Assembly: GCA_964417925.1 (NCBI GenBank)
Contig: CAYQJV010000040.1
Coordinates: 1 to 14,146, forward strand
Origin: CAYQJV01 sp964417925
Lineage (GTDB): Bacteria; Hydrothermota; Tepidihabitantia; B3-TA06; CAYQJV01
Length of the DNA: 14,146 nt
Direction: 5' to 3'
In this document: in pieces, positions 6,253 to 13,505 of the stretch
Layout of the letters: every line of letters starts with the position of its first letter
How positions within the stretch are numbered: position 1 is the first letter of the stretch
Notes under the pieces: model-generated
The model's database searches: none
What the model was told of the DNA's origin: nothing
What the model saw: the letters and a program-made list of their open reading frames with translations, nothing else
Program-made: the position numbers and the translations under genes

Positions 6253-9105
6253 GTGGAGAAGGTGTTAAATGCGTGTTATGGCTCAAACTGGCAGTCAAAT
6301 CCTGATGCCAAGGTGGATGTGGTAGCCCATTGTATGGGAGGTCTTGTAGTAAGAGCGGCGATAAAGTGGTATAACCTTCCCTGTGGAGAGCCTGTAAGAA
6401 ACAGGATTAGAAAATTATTACTGATTGCTACACCAAATAAAGGGTGTCATTTTAAAGGTGATTGTAATTTAATTCAAAAAATTTGCTTTGGACATTCAGA
6501 CTGGCAGACCCATGGAGAGGATTTGGAGATGAATGTTGACCCAAGTTACTTTAGATCCGATGTTTATTTTGAGGATAACAATGGAAATAAGAAAAGATGG
6601 TGCGATTTTCTTGACCCAAATGATGATTGTGGGGTCCCCACAGCTGTTATTGCTGGAGCCAGACCAGGTGATAAGGCGTTGATTTTTATTGCTCTTTTTG
6701 GTGCTGCTGTAAATGACAATATGGTTCTGAGCGATTGGGTAAAGATGAGTTGTGCAAAATTTAACCCTGTGGTATATTCCAGTCATGGAGTAGGTGATTA
6801 CGCTGAGAATTCAGATGAAACCTTTCTACAAGGTTGCACATATGTTACAGAGTTTATTAAAAAATGGATAATTGATGATATAGAGGATAAATACTACGGA
6901 GCCCAAGTCTTAGAGTATGCAAAAGTATACCCATGGACAGAAGATGAAAGACCACCTTACGCGTTAAGAATTAATCCAGGTATAGATGACTATAAGAAGG
7001 CTTTAATAGTTCTTACAAAACTTAAAGGATACTCTAAGGATAAAGGTTGGAGAGATGTGGGACCATGGAAAGCATTTCATATTTATAAATACTCCAAAGG
7101 ATGCCCAGGAGACCCGGTATATTGGAGAAATTCTGAGGATTCGGATGTTCCCTTAGATGCTACCTCCATGCAGGCTGAGATTTATGTGCAGGACATGAAA
7201 GAAGGAATTATTAATATGTGGGGAGGACAGGGAACACTTGATTGGGATTCTAACCCAGGGGCATATGTTAAGGTGGTATCTCCAAAAGCAGGGGAATGGT
7301 ACAAACCAGGGTATATAATTCCAATCAAGTGGGAGTCCAACGATAAAGCAGTAAAACAAGACCTTTATATTTCTTATGACGGAGGTAAACATTGGAAGGA
7401 GATTGCAAAGGACCTGCCAGGGAATGTAAGAGAATATAATAAATACCGGGTTGAAGAACATGAGCAAAAGAAAGGTGAATATGCATATATAAAGGTCAGG
7501 TTCTATCTTGATCCCTTTACTTACATAGAAGGAATATCACCAGCTTTCAGAGCAGGATGGTGGTTAAAGGCATATGGGATAGCTTCTTTTTATCCTTATT
7601 CTGGTTTCTTTAATGAAGGATATGATTTTCCTCACGTAGATTCCATTATCCCTACAGCCACAGCTGGAGATTCATGCAAGGCTTGGTTAGAATGGGAGTG
7701 GTGGTGGAGCAGGCCATGGAATTTTAATGAAGAGTACGAAGTTTTTCGAAATACTGCCTTTATTTTGAAAACCGAATTACAATGTGTTGAGATACATACC
7801 AAAACAGGAATACATTATGTCCAAGGAGACACGATGGATACTCCTGAGAATGGATGTTATGGCTGTGGAATTCTTTCAAATCCAGTATCTATAATCTGTC
7901 CCTCAAAACCTCCTGATTCTTCAGGATGTCCATTTGTTTATGTGTGGAATGGAGGTTCTTATGAAATAGATAATAATATTTTAAGAGTAGCAGTACGCGA
8001 TTCAGCTTCTCCTGACCATTTGGATTTTTATAAACTAAACCATATTCCAGTGAATGAAGATGGTAAATATCTACTGCAAATAAAAGAATTTGAACAGGAG
8101 CATTCTTATATAAATCAAGTTTTATTACATGCAGTTGACCATCCAGAAGGAACGGAGATAGGGGTAACTGGTTATGGGGGAATAATTATATATGATCCAG
8201 CTTCTGTAATACTTCCTGTGGAGGCAAGAGATATGTTCACTCATGATATACTCTCTTATTTGACAGGTGAAGATAATCTCTTTTTTGCAGGAAAGGCAGA
8301 GGAATGGATTACTCTCAAGTTCTCATGCCCAGGGTATAGATTAACAGGAGGAGAGATATACTTTGGGATCAGGGATAGGGCAAGGGATAAGAGGTCAATT
8401 GTCGTGGAGGTATATGAAGATACAACCTGGAAAATAGCAGGAATTTTACACCCAAGAGAAAACTGGCAGTATGAGTTTTTGCCTCTCACTTCCTTTATCC
8501 CAGGAGATACACTTGTTTTAAGACTTAAATTTACATCATATCATGAAGTGGATAAGGTGTTTCTTGTTAATTCTTCTGGAAATGGTATAATTAAAGAGTG
8601 TCCCCTTGATTTTGCCTTTCATAGCGTAGAAGGAGATATAACACAGGAGGTTAAAAATTCAGATGATATGTATTCAGAGTTAACTCCAGGAGAAGAGATT
8701 TCTTTATTGTTTACTGTTCCTTCTTTGCCTGAAAAAGATATGAAAAGAGACTTTATTTTTATATCTTCTGGTTATTATGAAGTAATGGATGGTTATGGAG
8801 GACCTCAGGAGGTTATTAAATCTTCGTTCCCTTTCAGACTTTACTCAATACCAGTGGTTGTTGGAAGGAAGAGTATTGAAATAAAGTACTCTTTGCCTTA
8901 TAAGAGTCAGGTAAGACTTTGTGTTTATGATGTGAATGGAAGATTGATAAAGGAAATTTTTAAGGAGGAAAGAAAAAAAGGAATTTATTCCCTGATATGG
9001 GATAGAAGGGATGAAAATGGTAAGTATGTTTCAGCAGGTATTTATTTTGTTTATCTTGAGGCAGGAGATAAAAGAGATATTAGAAAAGTGGTTATATTAA
9101 AATAA
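6253..9105 (+). CDS. Lipase catalytic half plus C-terminal secretion-type domain (downstream fragment)
   Basis: The frame is open from 6196; GTG at 6253 is only the first possible start and has no ribosome site. In whole-gene numbering, VDVVAHCMGGLVVRAA is the nucleophile elbow with Cys179 (TGT at 6331) in place of the usual Ser. VNDNMV holds a likely acidic residue (Asp307) and YSSHGVGDY the likely His330. About 489-570 resembles the domain with motif SPxxGExW...IxW followed by YISYDGGKHWKEI. From about 711, CPFVYVWNGGSYEIDNNIL opens a further extracellular domain. The last 85 residues (LCVYDVNGRLIKEI, GIYFVYLEAG, RKVVILK) match FlgD-like/type-IX-like sorting domains. The protein was presumably surface-exposed or secreted. 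Its substrate is unknown; lipid ester is the family default. Confidence 0.7.
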   Translation: MEKVLNACYGSNWQSNPDAKVDVVAHCMGGLVVRAAIKWYNLPCGEPVRNRIRKLLLIATPNKGCHFKGDCNLIQKICFGHSDWQTHGEDLEMNVDPSYFRSDVYFEDNNGNKKRWCDFLDPNDDCGVPTAVIAGARPGDKALIFIALFGAAVNDNMVLSDWVKMSCAKFNPVVYSSHGVGDYAENSDETFLQGCTYVTEFIKKWIIDDIEDKYYGAQVLEYAKVYPWTEDERPPYALRINPGIDDYKKALIVLTKLKGYSKDKGWRDVGPWKAFHIYKYSKGCPGDPVYWRNSEDSDVPLDATSMQAEIYVQDMKEGIINMWGGQGTLDWDSNPGAYVKVVSPKAGEWYKPGYIIPIKWESNDKAVKQDLYISYDGGKHWKEIAKDLPGNVREYNKYRVEEHEQKKGEYAYIKVRFYLDPFTYIEGISPAFRAGWWLKAYGIASFYPYSGFFNEGYDFPHVDSIIPTATAGDSCKAWLEWEWWWSRPWNFNEEYEVFRNTAFILKTELQCVEIHTKTGIHYVQGDTMDTPENGCYGCGILSNPVSIICPSKPPDSSGCPFVYVWNGGSYEIDNNILRVAVRDSASPDHLDFYKLNHIPVNEDGKYLLQIKEFEQEHSYINQVLLHAVDHPEGTEIGVTGYGGIIIYDPASVILPVEARDMFTHDILSYLTGEDNLFFAGKAEEWITLKFSCPGYRLTGGEIYFGIRDRARDKRSIVVEVYEDTTWKIAGILHPRENWQYEFLPLTSFIPGDTLVLRLKFTSYHEVDKVFLVNSSGNGIIKECPLDFAFHSVEGDITQEVKNSDDMYSELTPGEEISLLFTVPSLPEKDMKRDFIFISSGYYEVMDGYGGPQEVIKSSFPFRLYSIPVVVGRKSIEIKYSLPYKSQVRLCVYDVNGRLIKEIFKEERKKGIYSLIWDRRDENGKYVSAGIYFVYLEAGDKRDIRKVVILK

Positions 9106-9231
9106 GGAGGAAAGATGATTGTTTTATGGATGTTTTTCAACATGCCTCAAATAGAGTGGGAAAAAATATATGGGGACTAGGGGATAATAGAAAGAACAGT
9201 AGATGTAATACCAACTCAGGATAAAGGTTTT

Positions 9232-10185
9232 ATGATACTTGGCAGCAAATCTTATGACATAATCTACCTTATGAAAACCGATTCCTTGGGTAATATTCTC
9301 TGGCAAAGCTTCATAGAAAAAAATGATACTTCGCTTGGAAGTAATGCAATTATTCAAACTCCTGATGGAGGATATTTTATAGTAGGAGATGCTTATGCAA
9401 AAGATAGTAGATGCTTAGACTCTTATGCAGCAAAACTAAATTCAAATGGTAATGTTGTGTGGGAAAAAGTATTCCACCTTGGAGAGGAAAAACATGGGAG
9501 TAGTGCATATTCTGTGAGGTATATTGACAATGGATATATAATCATAGGAAGTACACTAAGACCCTATGTGTTAAAGATGGATGAAGATGGAAATGTGGTG
9601 TGGGAGAGATTTTTTGAATATACAGCAGGTGAGGGATGTCCTGAAATATGCATTACCCAAGACGGAAATTGTCTTGGAGTATGGGAGGTGTACACAGAAG
9701 ATATGTGTACTCAGATACTTATGGTAAAATTAACTCCAGATGGAGAAGTTCTATGGGAGAAAAATATAGGAGGAGAGTACTCTTTTGAAGAGCCTTATGA
9801 TGTGGATACCACAAAGGATAATGGTTTTGTAATTGGTGGAAGGGTATTTGTGGATACAACAGGAATGGAATTTTATGGTTATCTGGTTAAAACCGATGCC
9901 TCTGGAAATGTTATCTGGGAAAGGAAATTTTTTGAAAGAACAGTTTATTCTGTGGCTCTTGCTCAGGACGATGGATATCTGGTGATGGTAACCTTACCTT
10001 CTGATAGACCGTTAATAAAGGTTAACTCAGAAGGATACCTAGTATGGGAGAAAGGCTTTTCTCAGGATATTGATAATAGACTTATCATAGAACAAACAGA
10101 GGACATGGGGCATATAGTTGCAGGGACCACAATTGGAGAAGAAAATATCTATCTTATTAAACTTCCCCCGAATTTCCTGGAGTAG
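9232..10185 (+). CDS. Propeller repeats of the interrupted gene (longest open piece)
   Basis: 317 aa. The repeat pattern is GxxxYLxKTDSxGNxLWxx...(S/D)GGYxIxG, with the W at ILWQS, VVWEK, VVWER, VLWEK, VIWER and LVWEK. With IEWEK upstream of the TAG this makes seven units, suggesting a seven-bladed propeller. This repeat is common in secreted proteins of candidate-phylum bacteria and often sits before a C-terminal sorting domain. Catalytic residues are not apparent; a binding or scaffold role is the usual guess. If translation restarted at ATG 9232, the product would lack the leader and most of the first blade. Confidence 0.65.
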   Translation: MILGSKSYDIIYLMKTDSLGNILWQSFIEKNDTSLGSNAIIQTPDGGYFIVGDAYAKDSRCLDSYAAKLNSNGNVVWEKVFHLGEEKHGSSAYSVRYIDNGYIIIGSTLRPYVLKMDEDGNVVWERFFEYTAGEGCPEICITQDGNCLGVWEVYTEDMCTQILMVKLTPDGEVLWEKNIGGEYSFEEPYDVDTTKDNGFVIGGRVFVDTTGMEFYGYLVKTDASGNVIWERKFFERTVYSVALAQDDGYLVMVTLPSDRPLIKVNSEGYLVWEKGFSQDIDNRLIIEQTEDMGHIVAGTTIGEENIYLIKLPPNFLE

Positions 10186-10235
10186 AGGAGAGAAGTTCTG
10201 AGTTCTGTATAAAAAATATTATAAAGAAAGATAGG

Positions 10236-10418
10236 ATGATTCTTTATGCAAATAGGGCAGCTGAGTTAAATCTTTATGATGCTACAGGTAGATTAATAAA
10301 AAAGGCGATGCTTTCTTGTGGAAAAAACCAAATAGAGATAAAAGGACTTCCTGGGATATATTTTTATATCTTGAGAAATAAGAAAGAAACAAAAAGAGGG
10401 AAGATTATAGTTTTTTAA
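10236..10418 (+). CDS. Detached C-terminal sorting-type domain
   Basis: 60 aa from ATG 10236, but the frame is open further back to about 10164, so this is the C-terminus of the propeller protein rather than an independent gene. ELNLYDATGRLIKKAMLSCG and LPGIYFYILRNKKETKRGKI are the paired strands of a FlgD-like/type-IX-like sorting domain, parallel to the C-terminus of the lipase gene. No ribosome site precedes the ATG. Confidence 0.55.
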   Translation: MILYANRAAELNLYDATGRLIKKAMLSCGKNQIEIKGLPGIYFYILRNKKETKRGKIIVF

Positions 10419-10429
10419 AAAGGGAGGTA

Positions 10430-10597
10430 CTTAATTGTGTAAGTAATAGGAACAATGGGAGGCTCAGGAATGGAACATCCGGGACGTGGGATATGCTTTT
10501 TTATGCAGATTCTATAGGGGCTAAGAATGGTAAGTCAGTTCTGGATTGCACTAAGATGAGAAAGTATAGAGTTAGGTTACCTAAGGAAAAATTTTAA
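10430..10597 (+). pseudogene. Orphan C-terminal coding remnant
   Basis: The frame holding 10445-10597 ends in protein-like sequence (GTWDMLFYADSIGAKNGKSV, then LDCTKMRKYRVRLPKENF) and stops 4 bases before the next ATG. A good Shine-Dalgarno (GGGAGGT, 10422-10428) precedes it, but no in-frame start follows: the nearest GTG (10437) meets TAA at once. I read it as the tail of a lost gene that once stood in the operon. The family is not recognised. Other frames give only a 20-residue peptide. Confidence 0.35.
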
Positions 10598-10601
10598 AAT
10601 C

Positions 10602-12218
10602 ATGAAGGAAAAAATAGTTCATCAGAGGATTTTTCCCCTTTGGGGATATATATTTACTCTTATATTTTTAAGCAATGGCTTACAGGGAAAAGAGATATTT
10701 CTTAAAAAGATAGAAGAAATTTATTTGTATGGGTTTTCCCCATTAAGGGGAAAGGCTGAATATGTTGAATATTCCAAATGTAAGGATGCTTATTATCTTT
10801 ATTTCTTTTATCCCAGGGCAGTAAAAAGTTCTAATGAGTATATTTATGTTTTAATAGGAAGAGAAAGTCCAGTTTATATCTATGATAACAATTACAATCT
10901 TTTAAAGTTTCTGGCTAAAAGGGGTATAGAAGAAGGAAAATTTTTGGGCCCTTGCCTTTCAATTTCACAATCTGTTAAGAAAGATAAAATTATTATTACA
11001 GATTATAAAGGACGGGTAAATGTATTTGATGAAAAGGGAGATTTTTTATGGAGTTTTTTAAGTCCCTCTTTTGGAGAAACTGTGTATTTTGCACAGATTT
11101 ATAATAATTATTTAGTGACTGCAACAAGAACATGGGATTATATCAATAAAAAGGAAAAGCATTCTATTAAAATTTATGACTTTAAAAGAAAAAAGTTTCT
11201 TAAAGAATTTTTTATCTCTTCCCAGAGTATGCTGGATTCTTTAAAAGAGAATAAGGTGGAATGCCTTTTTAATATACACTTTTGTATTACAAAAAATGGG
11301 CACATAATATGTAATTACTCTACTTCTCCAGAAGTATATGAATACGATATGAAAGGAAACTTAATTCATAAATATGATGAGGTTCCTTTTCATTATCTGT
11401 ATGTAAAAGAGGAAGAAAATAAAGTATGTAGAAAAATGGGAGGGTTGAAGGATTGGATAGATGTGAAATTTTCTTTAAGTGGATGGCCAGTTCTTTATGG
11501 AGAAAGTATGTTTGTGATTATGAGGGGAACAAAACCTCCTATATACCTTGATTTTTACTCACTTGAAGAAAGAAGATACATAGGATATTGTAAAATTGAT
11601 AAGTCTCTTTTATTTTGTGATGAGAATTATATTTATCTGTGTGAGGATGTAAAGGATACAGTGATGGTTATTGGAAAATACAAAATATCAATGGGAAAAA
11701 ATGAAGAAAAAATATACTTAATAGAGTCATCACAGAATTTTCTGGGAAGAATTAAAGAAAAGACATCTGCATTAGGAAGTTTCAAAAAAGAACTTTCTTT
11801 TTCAAAATTCAAAATAAAAACTGTGGAAGGAAAAGATGAAAATCTTGGGAGGTATCTTTCCAGAAATAAAAACAGTATCATTCTTTTTGTAAAAGCCAGA
11901 GAATGTTTATTTTTTCCAATATATAAACAACTTAGAGAGTTTTGGAGACTAAATAAGAGTAGTTTTGATCTTTTTGTAATCATAAATCATCCCGTTGTTA
12001 ATGAAGCGGAGTTCTTTCCTAAAGAAGTCGAACCAGGCGGTAAAATAATTGTAAATACATCTCCTGAAAGAATAAAAGAATTAGGGTTTAACAGGTTGCC
12101 GTTTATTATAGTAGTTGATAAAAAAGGCGAGATTAAATATAGATTTGATCCATATAAAGAAAAATCAATGGATGCATTGTTAGAATCTCTCTATAAAATA
12201 GAAAAAGAAATGGATTAA
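10602..12218 (+). CDS. Exported beta-propeller-like protein with C-terminal thioredoxin-like domain
   Basis: 538 aa and intact. N-terminus MKEKIVHQRIFPLWGYIFTL plus IFLSNGLQG is a signal peptide or anchor. Residues about 40-390 show repeated strand motifs resembling six-bladed NHL/TolB-like propellers (YIYVLIGRESPVYIYDNNYN, KIIITDYKGRVNVFDEKGDF, VYEYDMKGNLIHKYDE). Residues about 405-530 look thioredoxin/TlpA-like: SIILFVKARECLFF with a single Cys435 where CxxC would be, FDLFVIIN, then RLPFIIVVDKKGEI with the cis-Pro-type Pro500. Lacking the second Cys, it is unlikely to be a classical disulfide reductase. The ribosome site is weak (AGGA about 14 bases upstream). The location is presumably periplasmic or outer surface; the partner is unknown. 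Confidence 0.65.
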   Translation: MKEKIVHQRIFPLWGYIFTLIFLSNGLQGKEIFLKKIEEIYLYGFSPLRGKAEYVEYSKCKDAYYLYFFYPRAVKSSNEYIYVLIGRESPVYIYDNNYNLLKFLAKRGIEEGKFLGPCLSISQSVKKDKIIITDYKGRVNVFDEKGDFLWSFLSPSFGETVYFAQIYNNYLVTATRTWDYINKKEKHSIKIYDFKRKKFLKEFFISSQSMLDSLKENKVECLFNIHFCITKNGHIICNYSTSPEVYEYDMKGNLIHKYDEVPFHYLYVKEEENKVCRKMGGLKDWIDVKFSLSGWPVLYGESMFVIMRGTKPPIYLDFYSLEERRYIGYCKIDKSLLFCDENYIYLCEDVKDTVMVIGKYKISMGKNEEKIYLIESSQNFLGRIKEKTSALGSFKKELSFSKFKIKTVEGKDENLGRYLSRNKNSIILFVKARECLFFPIYKQLREFWRLNKSSFDLFVIINHPVVNEAEFFPKEVEPGGKIIVNTSPERIKELGFNRLPFIIVVDKKGEIKYRFDPYKEKSMDALLESLYKIEKEMD

Positions 12219-12228
12219 CTTTATTTTC

Positions 12229-12244
12229 TATCTCAAGCGAGATA
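12229..12244 (+). repeat. Short inverted repeat after the 10602 gene
   Basis: TATCTC / GAGATA with a 4-base AAGC loop (12229-12234 and 12239-12244). The six-pair stem is AT-rich and not followed by a T run, so it is at best a weak terminator. Nothing else is evident between 12219 and 12340. Confidence 0.3.
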
Positions 12245-12340
12245 TTCAAAGCAGGGACTGAGGAGTTATTCTTTTTTAATTACATGATTTTCACAAAAAC
12301 ATAAATTTGAATTTTTCAGATTCCTTTTAAGGATAAAAAC

Positions 12341-12369
12341 TTGACATGTATACGTATAATTTTTAAAAT
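12341..12369 (+). promoter_or_regulatory. Sigma-70-type promoter for the small peptide/membrane protein operon
   Basis: TTGACA (12341-12346), 17-bp spacer, TAAAAT (12364-12369), one mismatch from consensus. The predicted start is near 12376. A purine-rich AGGTGAGG (12391-12398) and ATG (12399) follow at a normal leader distance. Confidence 0.6.
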
Positions 12370-12398
12370 TAAAAACAGAGGTATAAATAGAGGTGAGG

Positions 12399-12592
12399 AT
12401 GAAAAAGAGATTTTAATTGTGGGTATATGGATGTTGGTATCAACAGAAACAATAAATCTTAATGGGGCCATCAAAGTATCTAACATGCTGACTCTATTGC
12501 AAATTCAAAGGAAAAAATCATCTATTTGTGAGGTCTGTTTAGAAAGTTTATGCATTGAAAGCGGTTGTTATCTTACCGGAGGTTCGGGATAA
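12399..12592 (+). pseudogene. Small secreted Cys-rich peptide gene, apparent A-tract frameshift
   Basis: ATG 12399 follows a ribosome-site-like AGGTGAGG, but as written it stops after five codons (MKKRF). One extra A in the run at 12402-12406 would give a 64-aa product starting MKKEILIVGIWMLVSTETIN, signal-peptide-like, and ending with CEVCLESLCIESGC (Cys44, 47, 52, 57 of the repaired product). Its stop TAA (12590-12592) shares a base with the start of the next gene, as in a coupled operon, which supports this frame being the real one. The same frame can also be opened from TTG 12341, but that lies at the -35 box and before the predicted transcript start. The family is not recognised. Confidence 0.4.
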
Positions 12593-12594
12593 TG
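12578..12594 (+). promoter_or_regulatory. Ribosome binding site fixing the start at 12592
   Basis: GGAGGT (12578-12583) stands 8 bases before ATG 12592. A longer reading from TTG 12565 would contain this site and add MLSYRRFGI, so it is rejected. Confidence 0.75.
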
Positions 12595-13233
12595 TATCTT
12601 CACTTAATTCATTTCTGGCTTCTAAACTTTGCAGATAAAAACATAGGATATTTCTCTGTTCCTTTTTACCGCTTTGTTGTTACCATACTTTGGCTGGTAA
12701 TGCTGGTGATGCTTTATTTTCATGAATTTAAGAGTATCAAGGAAAAATTATTTTTGATAGGCTTTTTTCTTTTGTTGCCAATTGTTTTTCTTGTAGATTC
12801 AGAACCTCTCTGGCTTTTATCTTTATCCTTGGCTTATTTGTTTATTAATAAAAAGGACCTTTTCTTCTGCACGGTCTTTTATTTTACTCTTACATGGGGA
12901 TTTCCAGGATATGAACATACCAGAGCCTCCTTTTTTGCTTCTCTTTTAGGAAATCTTATAAATAAACCAATATCTGTAGGAGAATCCATAGCAGGATATA
13001 AAATCTTTATATCTTTGTTAGCCTTTTTTGGCTCTATAATTCCTGAGAAACAGAAAATTACATTAAAAGATGGTCTATTTTTATTATGCCTTTTTGGAGT
13101 GTATTTTGTTTATCTTCTTGCAATGGCTGTATGGTTTGTTCCAGAAAGAACTCTTTTGTTTCAATTTGTTTTGCTAATTCTGGGAAGTGTTATAATTATA
13201 ATTTATACCCTTAACCTGAAGAGGAGAATATGA
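12592..13233 (+). CDS. Polytopic inner-membrane protein, unknown function
   Basis: 213 aa and strongly hydrophobic. Probable membrane segments are at FVVTILWLVMLVMLYF, KLFLIGFFLLLPIVFL, LWLLSLSLAYLFI, LFFCTVFYFTLTWGF, IFISLLAFFGSII, GLFLLCLFGVYFVYLLAMAV and LLFQFVLLILGSVIIII, so six or seven. A conserved-looking loop, GFPGYEHTRASFFASLLGNL, lies in the middle. It overlaps the upstream small ORF by one base (TAATG) and the next gene by four (ATGA), so the three are co-translated. Next to a DUF4350-like gene it may be part of a membrane complex, but no family is recognised. Confidence 0.6.
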   Translation: MYLHLIHFWLLNFADKNIGYFSVPFYRFVVTILWLVMLVMLYFHEFKSIKEKLFLIGFFLLLPIVFLVDSEPLWLLSLSLAYLFINKKDLFFCTVFYFTLTWGFPGYEHTRASFFASLLGNLINKPISVGESIAGYKIFISLLAFFGSIIPEKQKITLKDGLFLLCLFGVYFVYLLAMAVWFVPERTLLFQFVLLILGSVIIIIYTLNLKRRI

Positions 13234-13505
13234 GAACTATTTTATGGAAATTACTTCTTGTTATTGGTTTTATAGGAATTGGAATTTTTTGGATGACCGG
13301 TTATGAGCTGGAGGAGAAAAGAACAACTTATAAGAGAGGGAAAATAGCAATTTATAGAAAAGGATTTGCTCTTAATTTTGATGTTCCAAATTTCAAAAGA
13401 TTTGGTCTTGAAAATGCAGGTATGTTTGGGATGTTCCCTCTTTATTTAAAAAAGGCGGGTTACAAAGTGGATATGATAGATGCTATTGATGAATCAGTAT
13501 GTTAG
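13230..13505 (+). CDS. DUF4350-like membrane-anchored protein, N-terminal part before frameshift
   Basis: 91 aa to TAG 13503-13505. A single N-terminal membrane anchor (WKLLLVIGFIGIGIFWMTGY), then GKIAIYRKGFALNFDVPN and FPLYLKKAGYKVDMIDA, the first half of a Rossmann-like DUF4350/GldG-type fold (GKIAIY strand, helix, second strand). The reading stops in mid-domain, while the adjacent frame carries the rest. A gain of one base, or loss of two, between about 13477 and 13502 would explain it. The gene starts on the ATGA overlap with the membrane protein gene. Confidence 0.5.
   Translation: MRTILWKLLLVIGFIGIGIFWMTGYELEEKRTTYKRGKIAIYRKGFALNFDVPNFKRFGLENAGMFGMFPLYLKKAGYKVDMIDAIDESVC

Larger units (their letters stand above)
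5797..9105 (+). pseudogene. Large secreted lipase-like alpha/beta hydrolase gene interrupted by an in-frame TGA
   Basis: A single frame is open over 1102 codons except for TGA at 6193-6195 (codon 133). Read through, it gives a signal peptide, an alpha/beta hydrolase of about 330 residues, Ig-like or similar regions, and a C-terminal FlgD-like domain. The paralogous position in gene 4 is AGG (Arg) and in gene 3 AAA (Lys), so TGA probably arose from AGA or CGA. No other lesion occurs in the following 2.9 kb, so the event is recent, an assembly error, or tolerated. TGA is a normal terminator here: genes 1, 2 and 5 and the 12592 gene end in it with start overlaps. No Shine-Dalgarno supports re-initiation downstream. 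As the last hydrolase-bearing gene of the array, it is the evident parent of the modules in genes 2-5. Confidence 0.75.
9115..10418 (+). pseudogene. Secreted seven-repeat beta-propeller protein gene with TAG and frameshift
   Basis: The gene opens at ATG 9115 (GGAGG at 9106-9110, right after the lipase stop) with MIVLWMFFNMPQIEWEKIYG, a short hydrophobic leader followed by the first repeat. TAG at 9178-9180 (codon 22) interrupts the frame, which then stays open to 10185. A -1 shift is needed near 10165-10169, a run of five C. With six C the frame reads KLPPEFPGVEERSSEF and continues to 10418, through LNLYDATGRLIKKA and PGIYFYILRNKK, a FlgD-like/type-IX-like sorting domain. Repaired length is 434 aa. 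Both lesions lie inside otherwise well-preserved coding sequence, so they are recent, regulated or sequencing artefacts. Confidence 0.7.

Noticed and set aside
10546..10570. Promoter TTGCAC...TATAGA before the 10602 gene
   Set aside because: The spacer is only 13 bp and both boxes are weak; it lies within the coding remnant.
1071..11983. Minus-strand open frames across the array, lipase, propeller and 10602 genes
   Set aside because: They are short, lie opposite well-supported genes, and show no signal, domain or ribosome site.
12221..12260. Rho-independent terminator after the 10602 gene
   Set aside because: The stem is six mostly weak pairs and no T tract follows.
12341..12360. TTGACA paired with TATAAT at 12355-12360
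   Set aside because: The spacer is only 8 bp; the TAAAAT at 12364 with 17 bp is the workable -10.
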